From: Actinomycetes bacterium
GTDB lineage: Bacteria > Actinomycetota > Acidimicrobiia > Acidimicrobiales > Acidimicrobiaceae
Length of the DNA stretch: 6,033 nucleotides
NCBI GenBank assembly: GCA_021819025.1
Contig: JAKASN010000137.1
Span: 1-6,033 of the forward strand
Direction of reading: 5' to 3'
The notes beneath the pieces are model-generated. The model worked only from the letters and a program-made list of their open reading frames with translations. It did no database searches and was not told the origin of the DNA. Each line of letters opens with the position of its first letter. The first letter of the stretch is position 1. Of this stretch, positions 1 through 5,631 are shown in pieces. The translations under genes and the position numbers were made by a program.

Positions 1-141
1 TCCGATCTAGCCATCTAGGGCCGGGCGGAATCTCTCGGTTGAGTGCGGGCATCTCTTGGCGCAAGGCATTGCTGCCCCGATTGTCTCCATCGGTAACCAA
101 ATAAGACAGGATCTGCAGTGATTCGCCAGGAGGCTAAAGCC

Positions 142-177
142 TTGAAATGCCACGCCGCGAGCCTTTTATGCTATGGT
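142..177 (+). promoter_or_regulatory. Candidate housekeeping promoter for the MFS gene
   Basis: TTGAAA at 142-147 resembles a -35 box. TATGCT at 167-172 (19-nt spacer) and the adjacent TATGGT at 172-177 both fit the actinobacterial TANNNT -10 pattern. Either would leave a leader of roughly 145-150 nt before the GTG at 330. The spacer is longer than the ideal 17 nt, so this is a weak prediction. Confidence 0.3.
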
Positions 178-317
178 ACTTCTCTTAGGCGAAGCGATAA
201 GAAATGGGCAACATAACCACCTCGACTTGGACCGCAGAGGCGGCTGCGCCCCCAAGGCGAAAATTTGCCAAGGTGGATGCGCGGACTTAGCACTCCGCCT
301 GACGTCCTGAAACGTCC

Positions 318-323
318 AAGGAG
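318..323 (+). promoter_or_regulatory. Ribosome binding site of the MFS gene
   Basis: AAGGAG lies 6 nt before the GTG at 330. This strong Shine-Dalgarno at ideal spacing fixes the start at GTG. The protein therefore has a hydrophilic extension of about 50 residues before its first membrane helix. Confidence 0.8.
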
Positions 324-329
324 AAGTTC

Positions 330-1898
330 GTGACCTCGATACGGAGTTTGCTCCATATTTCCAATCACCCCCTGACCCCCGCGACGACTGGCCCCGTGGA
401 CCCGCACCGAGACGACACCAGTGCAAGTCTCCCCAGCGATGGCAACCTCGCCCCAGCTAAGCCTTCCGCCCAAAGCCACTTGGTCCTGGCGATGGTGGTG
501 GTGATGACCGGCGTTCTCATCACTGCGGTAGATACCACGATCGTAGTACTCGCCCTGCCTGAGATTGAACGCGGATTGCGTGTTCCGCTCGTCGGGGTGA
601 TCTGGGTGGTGATTGGGTATTTGCTCGTCATTACCCTGCTAGCAACCCAGGTGGGACGACTTGGAGACATGTATGGCAGAGTAAGGATGTATGAGGCGGG
701 TTTCGCTATCTTCATCGTCGGATCCGCCCTCTGCGCCTTGTCATTTAATGAAGCTTCCATCGTCTTTTTTCGCGTCGTACAAGGAGTGGGAGGTGCGTTT
801 GTAACGGCAAATAGTGGAGCGATCATTGCGGATCTCTTCCCGCCGAATCAGCGCGGCAAAGCATACGGATACAACTCCATCGGTTGGAGTATTGGCGCGG
901 TTCTTGGCATCGTTCTCGGAGGCGCGATGGTGACTTATGTCTCCTGGCGTTGGATCTTTGGGATCAACGTTCCCATCGGCCTCGGCGCCCTCGCCCTGGC
1001 ATTGAAAGTTCTTCACGACACTTCCGATCGTCAGGCGCGGCGTATCGATTTCCTCGGGATGGCCACCCTTGGCCTGGGTCTACTTGGCATCCTTTGGACC
1101 GCCACCAAGCTCGCCTCCGAAAGCCTCGACCTTTCGCTTGGAGCGATCCTGGTGAGTGGCGCAGTTTTGATAGGTGCTTTTGTAGCGATCGAAAGACGCC
1201 GCAACGAACCGATGCTCGACCTCTCTCTCTTTAGCATTCCCACCATGACGCCGTCGTTGCTCGCCGCGATGTTCCAGGGTTTGGCGAACTATGCGGTTCT
1301 CTTTCTGGTGATAATGTACCTTCAGGGGCCGCGTGGCCTCTCACCAATCAATGCATCGCTGCTTCTAGTTCCTGGCTATATCCTCGGCGGATCGATCGGT
1401 CCAATTGCAGGGCGAGTTGCAGATCGAATTGGCCCGGTGGTTCCAGCGACTTTTGGGCTAATGACCCAAGTTATTGCGCTCTTCATCTACGCCCATCTCA
1501 GCACCACCACCAGTCTTTGGGTCGTGGTGGCAGCGAGTGTAATCAATGGAATCGGTGCGAGCAGCTTCTTTCCCGCCAATAACTCTGCGGTCATGAAGGC
1601 TGCTCCGCCACAAGTCTTTGGGATTGCTTCGGGGATGCTGAGGACTTTTGCCAATGTTGGCATGGTCTTTTCGTTCTCGATGGCTATCCTCATCGCGTCG
1701 CGAACCATCCCTCGGGGCCTGGCATTCGCGATCTTTGTCGGTTCTGCCGAACTCCATGGAACTCTTGCGGCGGCATTTACTTCGGGCCTCCATTCGGCTT
1801 TTTACGCCTCGATGTCTTTAATGGCCATCGCGGCGATCCTCTCGGCCACCAGAGCGCTACGTCGCCAAAGCAGCGCGGCAACTATCTCCAACAACTAA
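330..1898 (+). CDS. MFS drug exporter, DHA2 (EmrB/QacA-type, 14-TM) family
   Basis: This is a 522-residue inner-membrane transporter, predicted to be a proton-driven exporter of drugs or other toxic compounds. After a Pro/Ser-rich cytoplasmic N-terminus (about 1-50), TM1 carries the DHA2 signature VDTTIVVLALP (67-77). MFS motif A is at 109-121 (GRLGDMYGRVRMY), the motif B arginine is in RVVQGVGGAF (148-157), and the glycine-rich motif C is around 185-201. The SWRWIFGINVPIG segment (205-217) is typical of DHA2 members. Hydrophobic segments continue to about residue 505, consistent with 14 helices and the usual family length. The start is GTG at 330, supported by AAGGAG. No regulator gene (TetR or MarR) adjoins it, and 482 nt separate it from the next gene, so it is probably transcribed alone. 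The substrate cannot be predicted from sequence; assignment to the family is firm. Confidence 0.93.
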   Translation: MTSIRSLLHISNHPLTPATTGPVDPHRDDTSASLPSDGNLAPAKPSAQSHLVLAMVVVMTGVLITAVDTTIVVLALPEIERGLRVPLVGVIWVVIGYLLVITLLATQVGRLGDMYGRVRMYEAGFAIFIVGSALCALSFNEASIVFFRVVQGVGGAFVTANSGAIIADLFPPNQRGKAYGYNSIGWSIGAVLGIVLGGAMVTYVSWRWIFGINVPIGLGALALALKVLHDTSDRQARRIDFLGMATLGLGLLGILWTATKLASESLDLSLGAILVSGAVLIGAFVAIERRRNEPMLDLSLFSIPTMTPSLLAAMFQGLANYAVLFLVIMYLQGPRGLSPINASLLLVPGYILGGSIGPIAGRVADRIGPVVPATFGLMTQVIALFIYAHLSTTTSLWVVVAASVINGIGASSFFPANNSAVMKAAPPQVFGIASGMLRTFANVGMVFSFSMAILIASRTIPRGLAFAIFVGSAELHGTLAAAFTSGLHSAFYASMSLMAIAAILSATRALRRQSSAATISNN

Positions 1899-1914
1899 CG
1901 CAGCACTTTCTGCG
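1899..1914 (+). terminator. Weak hairpin directly after the MFS stop codon
   Basis: CGCAG (1899-1903) and CTGCG (1910-1914) form a 5-bp stem with a 6-nt loop immediately after the TAA. No T-tract follows, so this may be an inefficient or factor-assisted terminator, or chance. Confidence 0.25.
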
Positions 1915-2279
1915 GCACTCCGGACGACACTGGGGAGAAACCGTGTTGCGCAGGCCTTGCAGAGCTAAGTGCGAGAAGATCGTTCTGCCACCTGAAATAC
2001 TCCCAAGGACAAACTCAAGCCCGCGAGCCGAGTTAAAGGGTTCTCAACCATGGCGCTGCAATGGGACGACACCGCTTTGGCGAGGAGGTGGGCTAAGGAC
2101 GGCTGGGGCGCTAGAGCACCTCGCAAAGGTGCGAACTCCACCGCAAGCACCGTCGCGGCCACATTTCCGAACCGAACTCAGCGGAGATGCCATAGCTGGC
2201 GCACGACACTAAGGGCGTGCCCCCAGCTCGCCGTTTCCCCTCGAGCTCATCACTTCGGGCCAGGCTTTAGGAAACCTCG

Positions 2280-2316
2280 CTGACACTTCCTTAGGAGTCA
2301 GCTCGGATTTGCCGAG
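2280..2316 (+). promoter_or_regulatory. Tandem hairpins upstream of sigma factor 1
   Basis: Two adjacent inverted repeats occur about 65-100 nt before the GTG. One is 2280-2301, with arms CTGAC/GTCAG and inner partial pairing. The other is 2302-2316, a perfect CTCGG/CCGAG stem with a 5-nt loop. They lie just upstream of the candidate promoter, so they could be protein-binding palindromes or a terminator of upstream transcription. Function is not established. Confidence 0.35.
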
Positions 2317-2321
2317 GTAGT

Positions 2322-2337
2322 GTTTCGGTACTGTAAG
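2322..2337 (+). promoter_or_regulatory. Copy 1 of shared motif GTTTCNNTACTGTNAG; possible -10 region of sigma factor 1
   Basis: This 16-nt segment recurs at 2952-2967 with 13 of 16 identical bases. It contains TACTGT (2329-2334), which fits the actinobacterial TANNNT -10 pattern. Used as a -10 box it would start transcription near 2341, giving a leader of about 40 nt that includes the ribosome binding site at 2371. No clear -35 box is visible at ideal spacing, although TTGCCG at 2309-2314 is nearby. Confidence 0.35.
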
Positions 2338-2370
2338 TAAGAAACCGCCGTGCACTACCAAAACCCAGAC

Positions 2371-2378
2371 AAAGGAAG
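2371..2378 (+). promoter_or_regulatory. Ribosome binding site of sigma factor 1
   Basis: AAAGGAAG lies just before the GTG at 2381, with AAAGGA ending 4 nt upstream. It supports GTG as the start codon. The resulting N-terminus is the normal length for an ECF sigma factor. Confidence 0.65.
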
Positions 2379-2380
2379 CC

Positions 2381-2932
2381 GTGGAAAACCAAAGCTCCGA
2401 GGAGCTGATTTGGGCGATCGAAAGAGCCAAGGATGGCGACGAGCACGCCATTGCCACGCTCTATGGCGCCTTCAATCCCGGCCTGCTGCGTTTTCTCAAA
2501 GCACGTATCGGCTCAGAAGGTGAAGATGTCGCCTCTGAGGTGTGGCTGGGGATTGCCAAGAACATCGCGAGTTTCGAGGGAAACGACAGAGACTTCCGAG
2601 CTTGGATCTTCGCGATGGCGCGCCGGAGGAGTATCGACCACTTGCGGCGCAAGGCGGTACGACCGCGCCTGCGAATCGTCAATGACCAACACGAGCTCGC
2701 CAAGATGTCTCGGGGCGATCTCTCCCCAGATCAACTCGAGATCGACGAGGCGGTCGCAGCGCTCATCAAAGGCCTCAGCGCCAAGGAGGCAGAAGTAATC
2801 CTCCTCAGGGTGGTCGGGGGACTCAGCGTAGAAGAAGTCGCGACCATCGTCTCCAAGTCAGCCGGTGCGGTTCGCGTCATGCAACACCGAGCAATCAAGC
2901 GTTTGGCAAATAATTTCCGTTCCGAGATGTAA
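2381..2932 (+). CDS. ECF RNA polymerase sigma factor (sigma 1)
   Basis: This 183-residue group 4 (ECF) sigma factor directs RNA polymerase to a dedicated promoter set. Region 2 spans about residues 25-93: the core-binding and -10 recognition part contains GEDVASEVWLGIAK (47-60), FRAWIFAMARRRSIDHLRR (72-90) and a basic end. A linker of about 30 residues follows. Region 4 covers about 122-176, with the -35-binding helix-turn-helix in GLSVEEVATIVSKSAGAVRV (147-166) and then QHRAIKRL. There is no extra C-terminal domain. The start is GTG at 2381. The next gene begins 35 nt downstream on the same strand and resembles the membrane partners that accompany this kind of actinobacterial ECF factor, so the two probably form a sigma/anti-sigma operon. 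The regulon is unknown. The ECF assignment is secure; the exact ECF group is not assigned. Confidence 0.93.
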   Translation: MENQSSEELIWAIERAKDGDEHAIATLYGAFNPGLLRFLKARIGSEGEDVASEVWLGIAKNIASFEGNDRDFRAWIFAMARRRSIDHLRRKAVRPRLRIVNDQHELAKMSRGDLSPDQLEIDEAVAALIKGLSAKEAEVILLRVVGGLSVEEVATIVSKSAGAVRVMQHRAIKRLANNFRSEM

Positions 2933-2951
2933 CGTAGTTGTGAAGCACTGC

Positions 2952-2967
2952 GTTTCCTTACTGTGAG
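2952..2967 (+). promoter_or_regulatory. Copy 2 of shared motif GTTTCNNTACTGTNAG, abutting the partner gene start
   Basis: This is the second copy of the motif seen at 2322-2337, ending exactly one base before the ATG at 2968. Its TACTGT (2959-2964) could act as a -10 box of an internal promoter. In that case the message would begin at about 2971, practically at the second ATG (2974), which would make it leaderless or nearly so. This fits the lack of a good Shine-Dalgarno. An operator or RNA-level site is the alternative. Confidence 0.3.
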
Positions 2968-3864
2968 ATGAAGATGGACCCCATAAGTCATGAGATGATC
3001 GAAGAGCTGCTCAAAGGTAGTTCTTCGCCGCAAAGTCTCCCACCAGAGCTTGCCAAAGTCGCACATTTGATGGCGACAGCACAAGCACCTGCGACTGGTG
3101 GCGAGCTGGCGGGAAGTCACATGGCTGTTGAAGCCTTCATGGCCGCCAAGTTGTCCACAATCCCAACAGGAGGAAAAGAAAAAGTGTTATCCAAGTTCCT
3201 AAGTGCCAAGGCAGCTATCGCCGCCGCCGCTATCGCGCTCACTGGCGGAGCCGCCGCCGCAACCGGTGCTTTGGTATCATCGCATCATGCTGTCACGACT
3301 CCAGATATTGCCACGGTCAATTCTGGAACCCAAAGCAATACCACCACCAAGACCACTTCGCCTCTTACCACCCTGACCACGATTGCCAACGAGAACCAAG
3401 GCATGATCAGCGGCCACAGCCTCTTTGGACTCTGCACCGCTTATCTCGCGAGCACCAAGGCCTCTGCCGCCACCGGCGCGCAATCTTCCACCTCTTCTGG
3501 CACCAGCACCTCGATGGCATTTGCCCAACTTGCATTGTTGGCAAGCGCAAATCCTTCGCTACGTAGTAGCAGCGGTACAGGGACGACGGCCTTCTGTAAC
3601 TACATCGTGACGACTTACAAGCCTGGGTCGAAATCGGGAGCGACCAACTCCAATGCCGCTGCGGGAAATGCCAAAGGCAAGTCCGCCTCGTCGCTTGGTT
3701 CGGCCAACGCATCCCAGGGAGCTTCTGCCAATAGCGGCTCGAGCAGCGGCGCGACACCTGAGGGTGGCACGACGGTCAGCGGCAGCACCCCGAACATCAC
3801 CGTTCCCCCCGTGACGCTTCCCGGCCATGTTCCCGCGTCAGGATCCCAGCACTCCAAGGGCTAG
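2968..3864 (+). CDS. Putative non-zinc, membrane-anchored anti-sigma-like partner of sigma 1, with Ser/Thr/Gly-rich outer region
   Basis: This 298-residue protein has four parts. Residues 1-78 are a cytoplasmic region containing LAKVAHLMATAQAPATGGELAG (28-49), whose APAT..ELAG core I recall from proteins encoded next to actinobacterial ECF sigma factors. Next comes a basic stretch and a single Ala-rich membrane helix (about 82-103). A Thr/Ser-rich linker leads to a small segment with two lone cysteines, Cys156 in FGLCTAYLAS and Cys210 in AFCNYIV, which could form a disulphide outside the cell. The tail (about 218-298) is Ser/Gly/Ala/Asn then Pro/Thr-rich. No HxxxCxxC zinc motif is present. 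By position and architecture it probably restrains sigma 1, but this is inference. Start choice is uncertain: ATG 2968 and ATG 2974 both lack a good Shine-Dalgarno. Low-complexity wall-associated protein is the alternative reading. Confidence 0.75.
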   Translation: MKMDPISHEMIEELLKGSSSPQSLPPELAKVAHLMATAQAPATGGELAGSHMAVEAFMAAKLSTIPTGGKEKVLSKFLSAKAAIAAAAIALTGGAAAATGALVSSHHAVTTPDIATVNSGTQSNTTTKTTSPLTTLTTIANENQGMISGHSLFGLCTAYLASTKASAATGAQSSTSSGTSTSMAFAQLALLASANPSLRSSSGTGTTAFCNYIVTTYKPGSKSGATNSNAAAGNAKGKSASSLGSANASQGASANSGSSSGATPEGGTTVSGSTPNITVPPVTLPGHVPASGSQHSKG

Positions 3865-3870
3865 TTCGCT

Positions 3871-3885
3871 TGTTCTAAAAGAACA
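3871..3885 (+). terminator. Small perfect hairpin after the partner gene
   Basis: TGTTCT (3871-3876) and AGAACA (3880-3885) form a perfect 6-bp stem with a 3-nt loop, 6 nt after the stop codon. No T-run follows. It may be part of a two-hairpin termination region or a small palindromic protein site. Confidence 0.35.
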
Positions 3886-3925
3886 CCAGCAATGCGCTTC
3901 GTAGCACAAACATCTGGGTCGCATT

Positions 3926-3958
3926 ACGATGGAATCTCACCTTGTGAGGTTCCATCGT
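3926..3958 (+). terminator. Strong intrinsic-type hairpin ending the sigma 1 operon
   Basis: A 15-bp stem (arms 3926-3940 and 3944-3958, one G-T pair, otherwise perfect) closes a CTT loop, about 60 nt after the stop codon. The outer arms are ACGATGGAA/TTCCATCGT and the inner arms CTCAC/GTGAG. Only a short TTT (3962-3964) follows, so it may rely on stem strength. It could also block readthrough from the convergent operon. Confidence 0.65.
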
Positions 3959-3964
3959 CGCTTT

Positions 3965-4498
3965 AACGCCTCGGTTGGGCCCTCTGGGGTCGTCTCGCAA
4001 GATTTCCATGTCGTAACCACTCATTCGGGCCATAGCGGGACCCACCAGGCTAGTGCTTGGCTATGAGCTGCTGCAATCTCGCTGGGCGGGAGCTTTATCG
4101 ACTACGAGCATGGGCGTCTCGGCGCGCCGCTTGGTGCGCGCGTCCGGGACGCTCCCTGGGTGGCCTTCGAGCACCTCGTCATCTCGGTGAGAAGCCTAGA
4201 GGCGCGCAAAGATCGAACTTCGGCTTCTAGCGCTATTTGGGCCGCGCCTTCGCCGCTCTATAGGCGGCACTTCGCCCCAAAGCAAGCTGAACTCGGACCC
4301 ATTGCTCGTCCCAGGGTGAGTCCCGCACATTCTTGGAGTCAGTCTGCACCGTGATTGAACCCTCTGCAACCTGGTCGAACAAACTCCGAGGCCACAAGGG
4401 TCCTGCAGTTCGCTTTTATGCCAAGATATGGATTCGCTCCCGGGCTGGCCGGATCTCAATTCACCCCGGAGCCCCAATTATGACCAAAGAAAGATAAT
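3965..4498. other. Convergent intergenic region, GC-rich with many potential stems, no recognised gene
   Basis: Frames are open on both strands (for example 4160-4354 plus and 4196-4477 minus), but neither has a Shine-Dalgarno that I can support or a recognisable domain. Local inverted repeats are dense. GCGCGCC/GGTGCGC forms a stem at 4122-4139. AGAAGCC (4190-4196) can pair with GGCTTCT (4222-4228). GGCGCG (4201-4206) can pair with CGCGCC (4243-4248). GCCGC/GCGGC forms a stem at 4252-4268. This may be a decayed gene or a structured RNA; I cannot name one. Confidence 0.45.
4436..4472 (-). terminator. Candidate terminator hairpin of the sigma 2 operon
   Basis: GCTCC (4436-4440) pairs with GGAGC (4468-4472), and GGG (4442-4444) with CCC (4464-4466), separated by one C-C mismatch. 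The site lies 26 nt beyond the minus-strand stop codon of the anti-sigma gene. No U-tract is encoded after it on the minus strand, so it is a weak call. Confidence 0.3.
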
Positions 4499-4816
4499 CT
4501 AACTTTCGCTCGAAATCGCATCGCTTGGGTCATCTGGACCTTCGGAAATTAGCTTGGCGGTAAATTCTCGAATCCGCTGCAGTGAATCTTCCGGGACGCT
4601 TTGGCCAGCCGACGCCAACGATGCCTTCATGATGCGATAGTCAGAAGCTTCCAGCCCACAGCGGCGACACTCTTGGAGATGGTTGGCAACGGATTCGACG
4701 GAATACTTCCCCGGCTCGGCGTCCAAGTAACTCTGCAGTATCCGTGCCACTTCGAGACAGTTCAACCCGCCTTTGCGGCGTAACATCTCAAGCATCTGAA
4801 TTCCTGGTAATTTCAT
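4499..4816 (-). CDS. Zinc-type (ZAS, zf-HC2) cytoplasmic anti-sigma factor of sigma 2
   Basis: This 105-residue soluble protein has no membrane helix and is predicted to hold the neighbouring ECF sigma factor inactive in the cytoplasm. Residues 20-53 form the ZAS core: Cys20, then LQSYLDAE (27-34), and NHLQECRRC (45-53), giving His46, Cys50 and Cys53. From memory, the Cys-x25-His-x3-Cys-x2-Cys spacing equals that of Streptomyces RsrA (Cys11, His37, Cys41, Cys44), a redox switch that releases its sigma factor on disulphide stress. Many non-redox ZAS proteins share this spacing, so redox sensing is only a possibility. The C-terminal third (about 70-105) is acidic and probably wraps the sigma factor. 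Its ATG overlaps the sigma TGA stop by 4 nt (ATGA), which suggests translational coupling and near-equal amounts. Confidence 0.88.
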   Translation of the reverse strand: MKLPGIQMLEMLRRKGGLNCLEVARILQSYLDAEPGKYSVESVANHLQECRRCGLEASDYRIMKASLASAGQSVPEDSLQRIREFTAKLISEGPDDPSDAISSES

Positions 4817-5355
4817 CGGTCTGCCTTCCCTTCAAGATGCCCTGCCTGCAGCATTGCCCGAACTCTGCGACGCGACCGGTGCAATCTGCTCATCACGGTT
4901 CCGATGGGAACCTCCAGGATCAGAGCAGCTTCTTCATAGCTGAGCTGGTCCACATCAACCAGGGTTATCACCGCGAGCAACTTCGGGGATAGCTGCGCCA
5001 CAGCGCGCAACACCGACCCGTCTGTGGAGGCATCCATGGTTAGCTCTTCGGGACCCTTCGACTTCTCGGCGAAAGATTCCAACCCCGCGTTGCCGAGAAG
5101 CGAAGGCAATTTGCGCCGACGACGGTTCATGTTGGCGTTGCGCATAATCGTGAAAAGCCAAGCTCGAACATGGGCTCCATCAAAGGACCCGATGGACCTA
5201 TAGGCGCGGAGAAGGGTCTCCTGAACAAGATCATCCGCCTCGTATTGGCCCTCAGACAGTGAGCGCGCAACACGCATCAAGACTTCAATCTCAGGCACCA
5301 CCAACTCCTCAAACATGTCTTTGGGAGCTATGGTTCGGTTGAGGTCAGCGGCCAT
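4813..5355 (-). CDS. ECF RNA polymerase sigma factor (sigma 2), SigR/SigH-like
   Basis: This 180-residue ECF sigma factor has region 2 at about residues 17-82. It includes EADDLVQETLLRAYRSIGSF (39-58) and VRAWLFTIMRNANMNRRRRK (63-82), which resemble the SigR/SigH thiol-stress group by memory. Region 4 is at about 113-168, with the helix-turn-helix in SYEEAALILEVPIGTVMSRL (139-158) followed by a basic HRSRRRVR. I chose the ATG at 5355 because GGAG sits 8 nt upstream of it. The frame stays open to a GTG at 5397, which would add 14 residues but has no comparable ribosome site. The gene overlaps its ZAS anti-sigma gene by 4 nt. It is divergent from a membrane protein gene. No obvious promoter of its own type was found upstream, so autoregulation is not demonstrated. 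Confidence 0.92.
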   Translation of the reverse strand: MAADLNRTIAPKDMFEELVVPEIEVLMRVARSLSEGQYEADDLVQETLLRAYRSIGSFDGAHVRAWLFTIMRNANMNRRRRKLPSLLGNAGLESFAEKSKGPEELTMDASTDGSVLRAVAQLSPKLLAVITLVDVDQLSYEEAALILEVPIGTVMSRLHRSRRRVRAMLQAGHLEGKADR

Positions 5356-5363
5356 ATTCACAG

Positions 5364-5367
5364 CTCC
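5364..5367 (-). promoter_or_regulatory. Ribosome binding site selecting the sigma 2 start
   Basis: On the minus strand GGAG lies 8 nt before the ATG at 5355. The more distant in-frame GTG at 5397 has no comparable site. This supports the shorter protein. Confidence 0.55.
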
Positions 5368-5479
5368 ACAGCTCAGCTGGGCTCTTACAGCCCCCACGAT
5401 GTCCGAGTTTTGCTGCCCGCAAGACTGAAGATTCTGAAAAAATCATCGCTGCAACCCCAGAAGAGGACTTAACTGTCGA

Positions 5480-5507
5480 AGTTGACATTGACTCTGCTCA
5501 TTCAACT
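5480..5507. promoter_or_regulatory. AGTTGA/TCAACT inverted repeat, operator-like
   Basis: AGTTGA (5480-5485) and TCAACT (5502-5507) are perfect inverted half-sites whose centres are 22 bp apart, about two helical turns. A further direct AGTTGA occurs at 5560-5565. The region between two divergent genes is a natural place for an operator. The left half also sits in a tandem TTGACA/TTGACT (5482-5493), the first of which is a perfect -35 consensus. No regulator is identified. Confidence 0.35.
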
Positions 5508-5571
5508 AAGTAACCCGGTCACACTGCCGCGACTTCCATAAATCTCGATGATTTCTCGCAGTTGAATTGAT

Positions 5572-5598
5572 GGAATTCTCAAGAGGCTTGCCGGGGTT
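5572..5598 (+). promoter_or_regulatory. Candidate SigR-type ECF promoter of the membrane protein gene
   Basis: GGAAT (5572-5576) is followed after 19 nt by GTT (5596-5598). The SigR/SigH consensus as I recall it is GGAAT with an 18-nt spacer and GTT, so this is off by one. It would start transcription roughly 35-40 nt before the ATG at 5643. The spacing mismatch and the short motif leave chance as a real possibility. Confidence 0.3.
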
Positions 5599-5631
5599 TC
5601 TCACGCAGTCCCATTCGATTACGGCCGCAAT

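Larger units (their letters stand above)
1..329. other. Non-coding leader region upstream of the MFS exporter
   Basis: I see no convincing gene here. A short open frame runs in from the left edge and stops at 102-104 (33 codons); it could be the tail of an upstream gene but looks like nothing I recognise. The right half is rich in self-complementary segments. CCACCT at 217-222 can pair with AGGTGG at 271-276. AGGCGG at 238-243 can pair with CCGCCT at 295-300. GGCGAA at 256-261 can pair with TTTGCC at 264-269, with one G-T pair. The first two stems cross each other, so they are mutually exclusive or would form a pseudoknot. Confidence 0.5.
1915..2380. other. Intergenic region without recognisable gene
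   Basis: Several short frames are open here but none has both a Shine-Dalgarno and protein-like composition. I see no tRNA or known structured RNA. A 6-bp hairpin, GCACCT/AGGTGC, lies at 2116-2132. The last 110 nt hold tandem hairpins and a putative promoter for sigma factor 1, annotated separately. Inverted GTTTCC (2233-2238) and GGAAAC (2270-2275) are also visible. The stretch could hold a decayed gene or a small RNA. Confidence 0.5.

Noticed and set aside
3..104. Open frame entering from the left edge, possible tail of an upstream gene
   Set aside because: Only 33 codons, with a composition that is not distinctive. Other frames stop even sooner, so a gene cannot be supported.
204..290. 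28-codon leader peptide frame upstream of the exporter
   Set aside because: No convincing Shine-Dalgarno and no stalling-type sequence, so it is mentioned only as part of the leader finding.
365..1793. Several open frames on the minus strand and one on the plus strand (884-1234) inside the exporter
   Set aside because: They lie within a well-supported transporter gene, have no recognisable domains and are explained as shadows of its codon usage.
1943..2283. Open frames of 65-89 codons between the exporter and sigma 1
   Set aside because: Low-complexity Arg/Pro-rich translations, mutually overlapping, without ribosome sites or family resemblance.
3277..3857. Minus-strand and alternative-frame ORFs inside the sigma 1 partner gene
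   Set aside because: Repetitive Ser/Gly/Ala codons keep other frames open. The translations are Arg/Gly/Cys-rich and not protein-like.
4160..4477. Open frames on both strands in the convergent spacer
   Set aside because: No Shine-Dalgarno, no domain and overlapping opposite frames. A decayed gene is possible but cannot be shown.
5356..5397. Upstream GTG start giving a 194-residue sigma 2
   Set aside because: The ATG at 5355 has GGAG 8 nt upstream and gives the standard ECF length. The extension shows no conserved feature.
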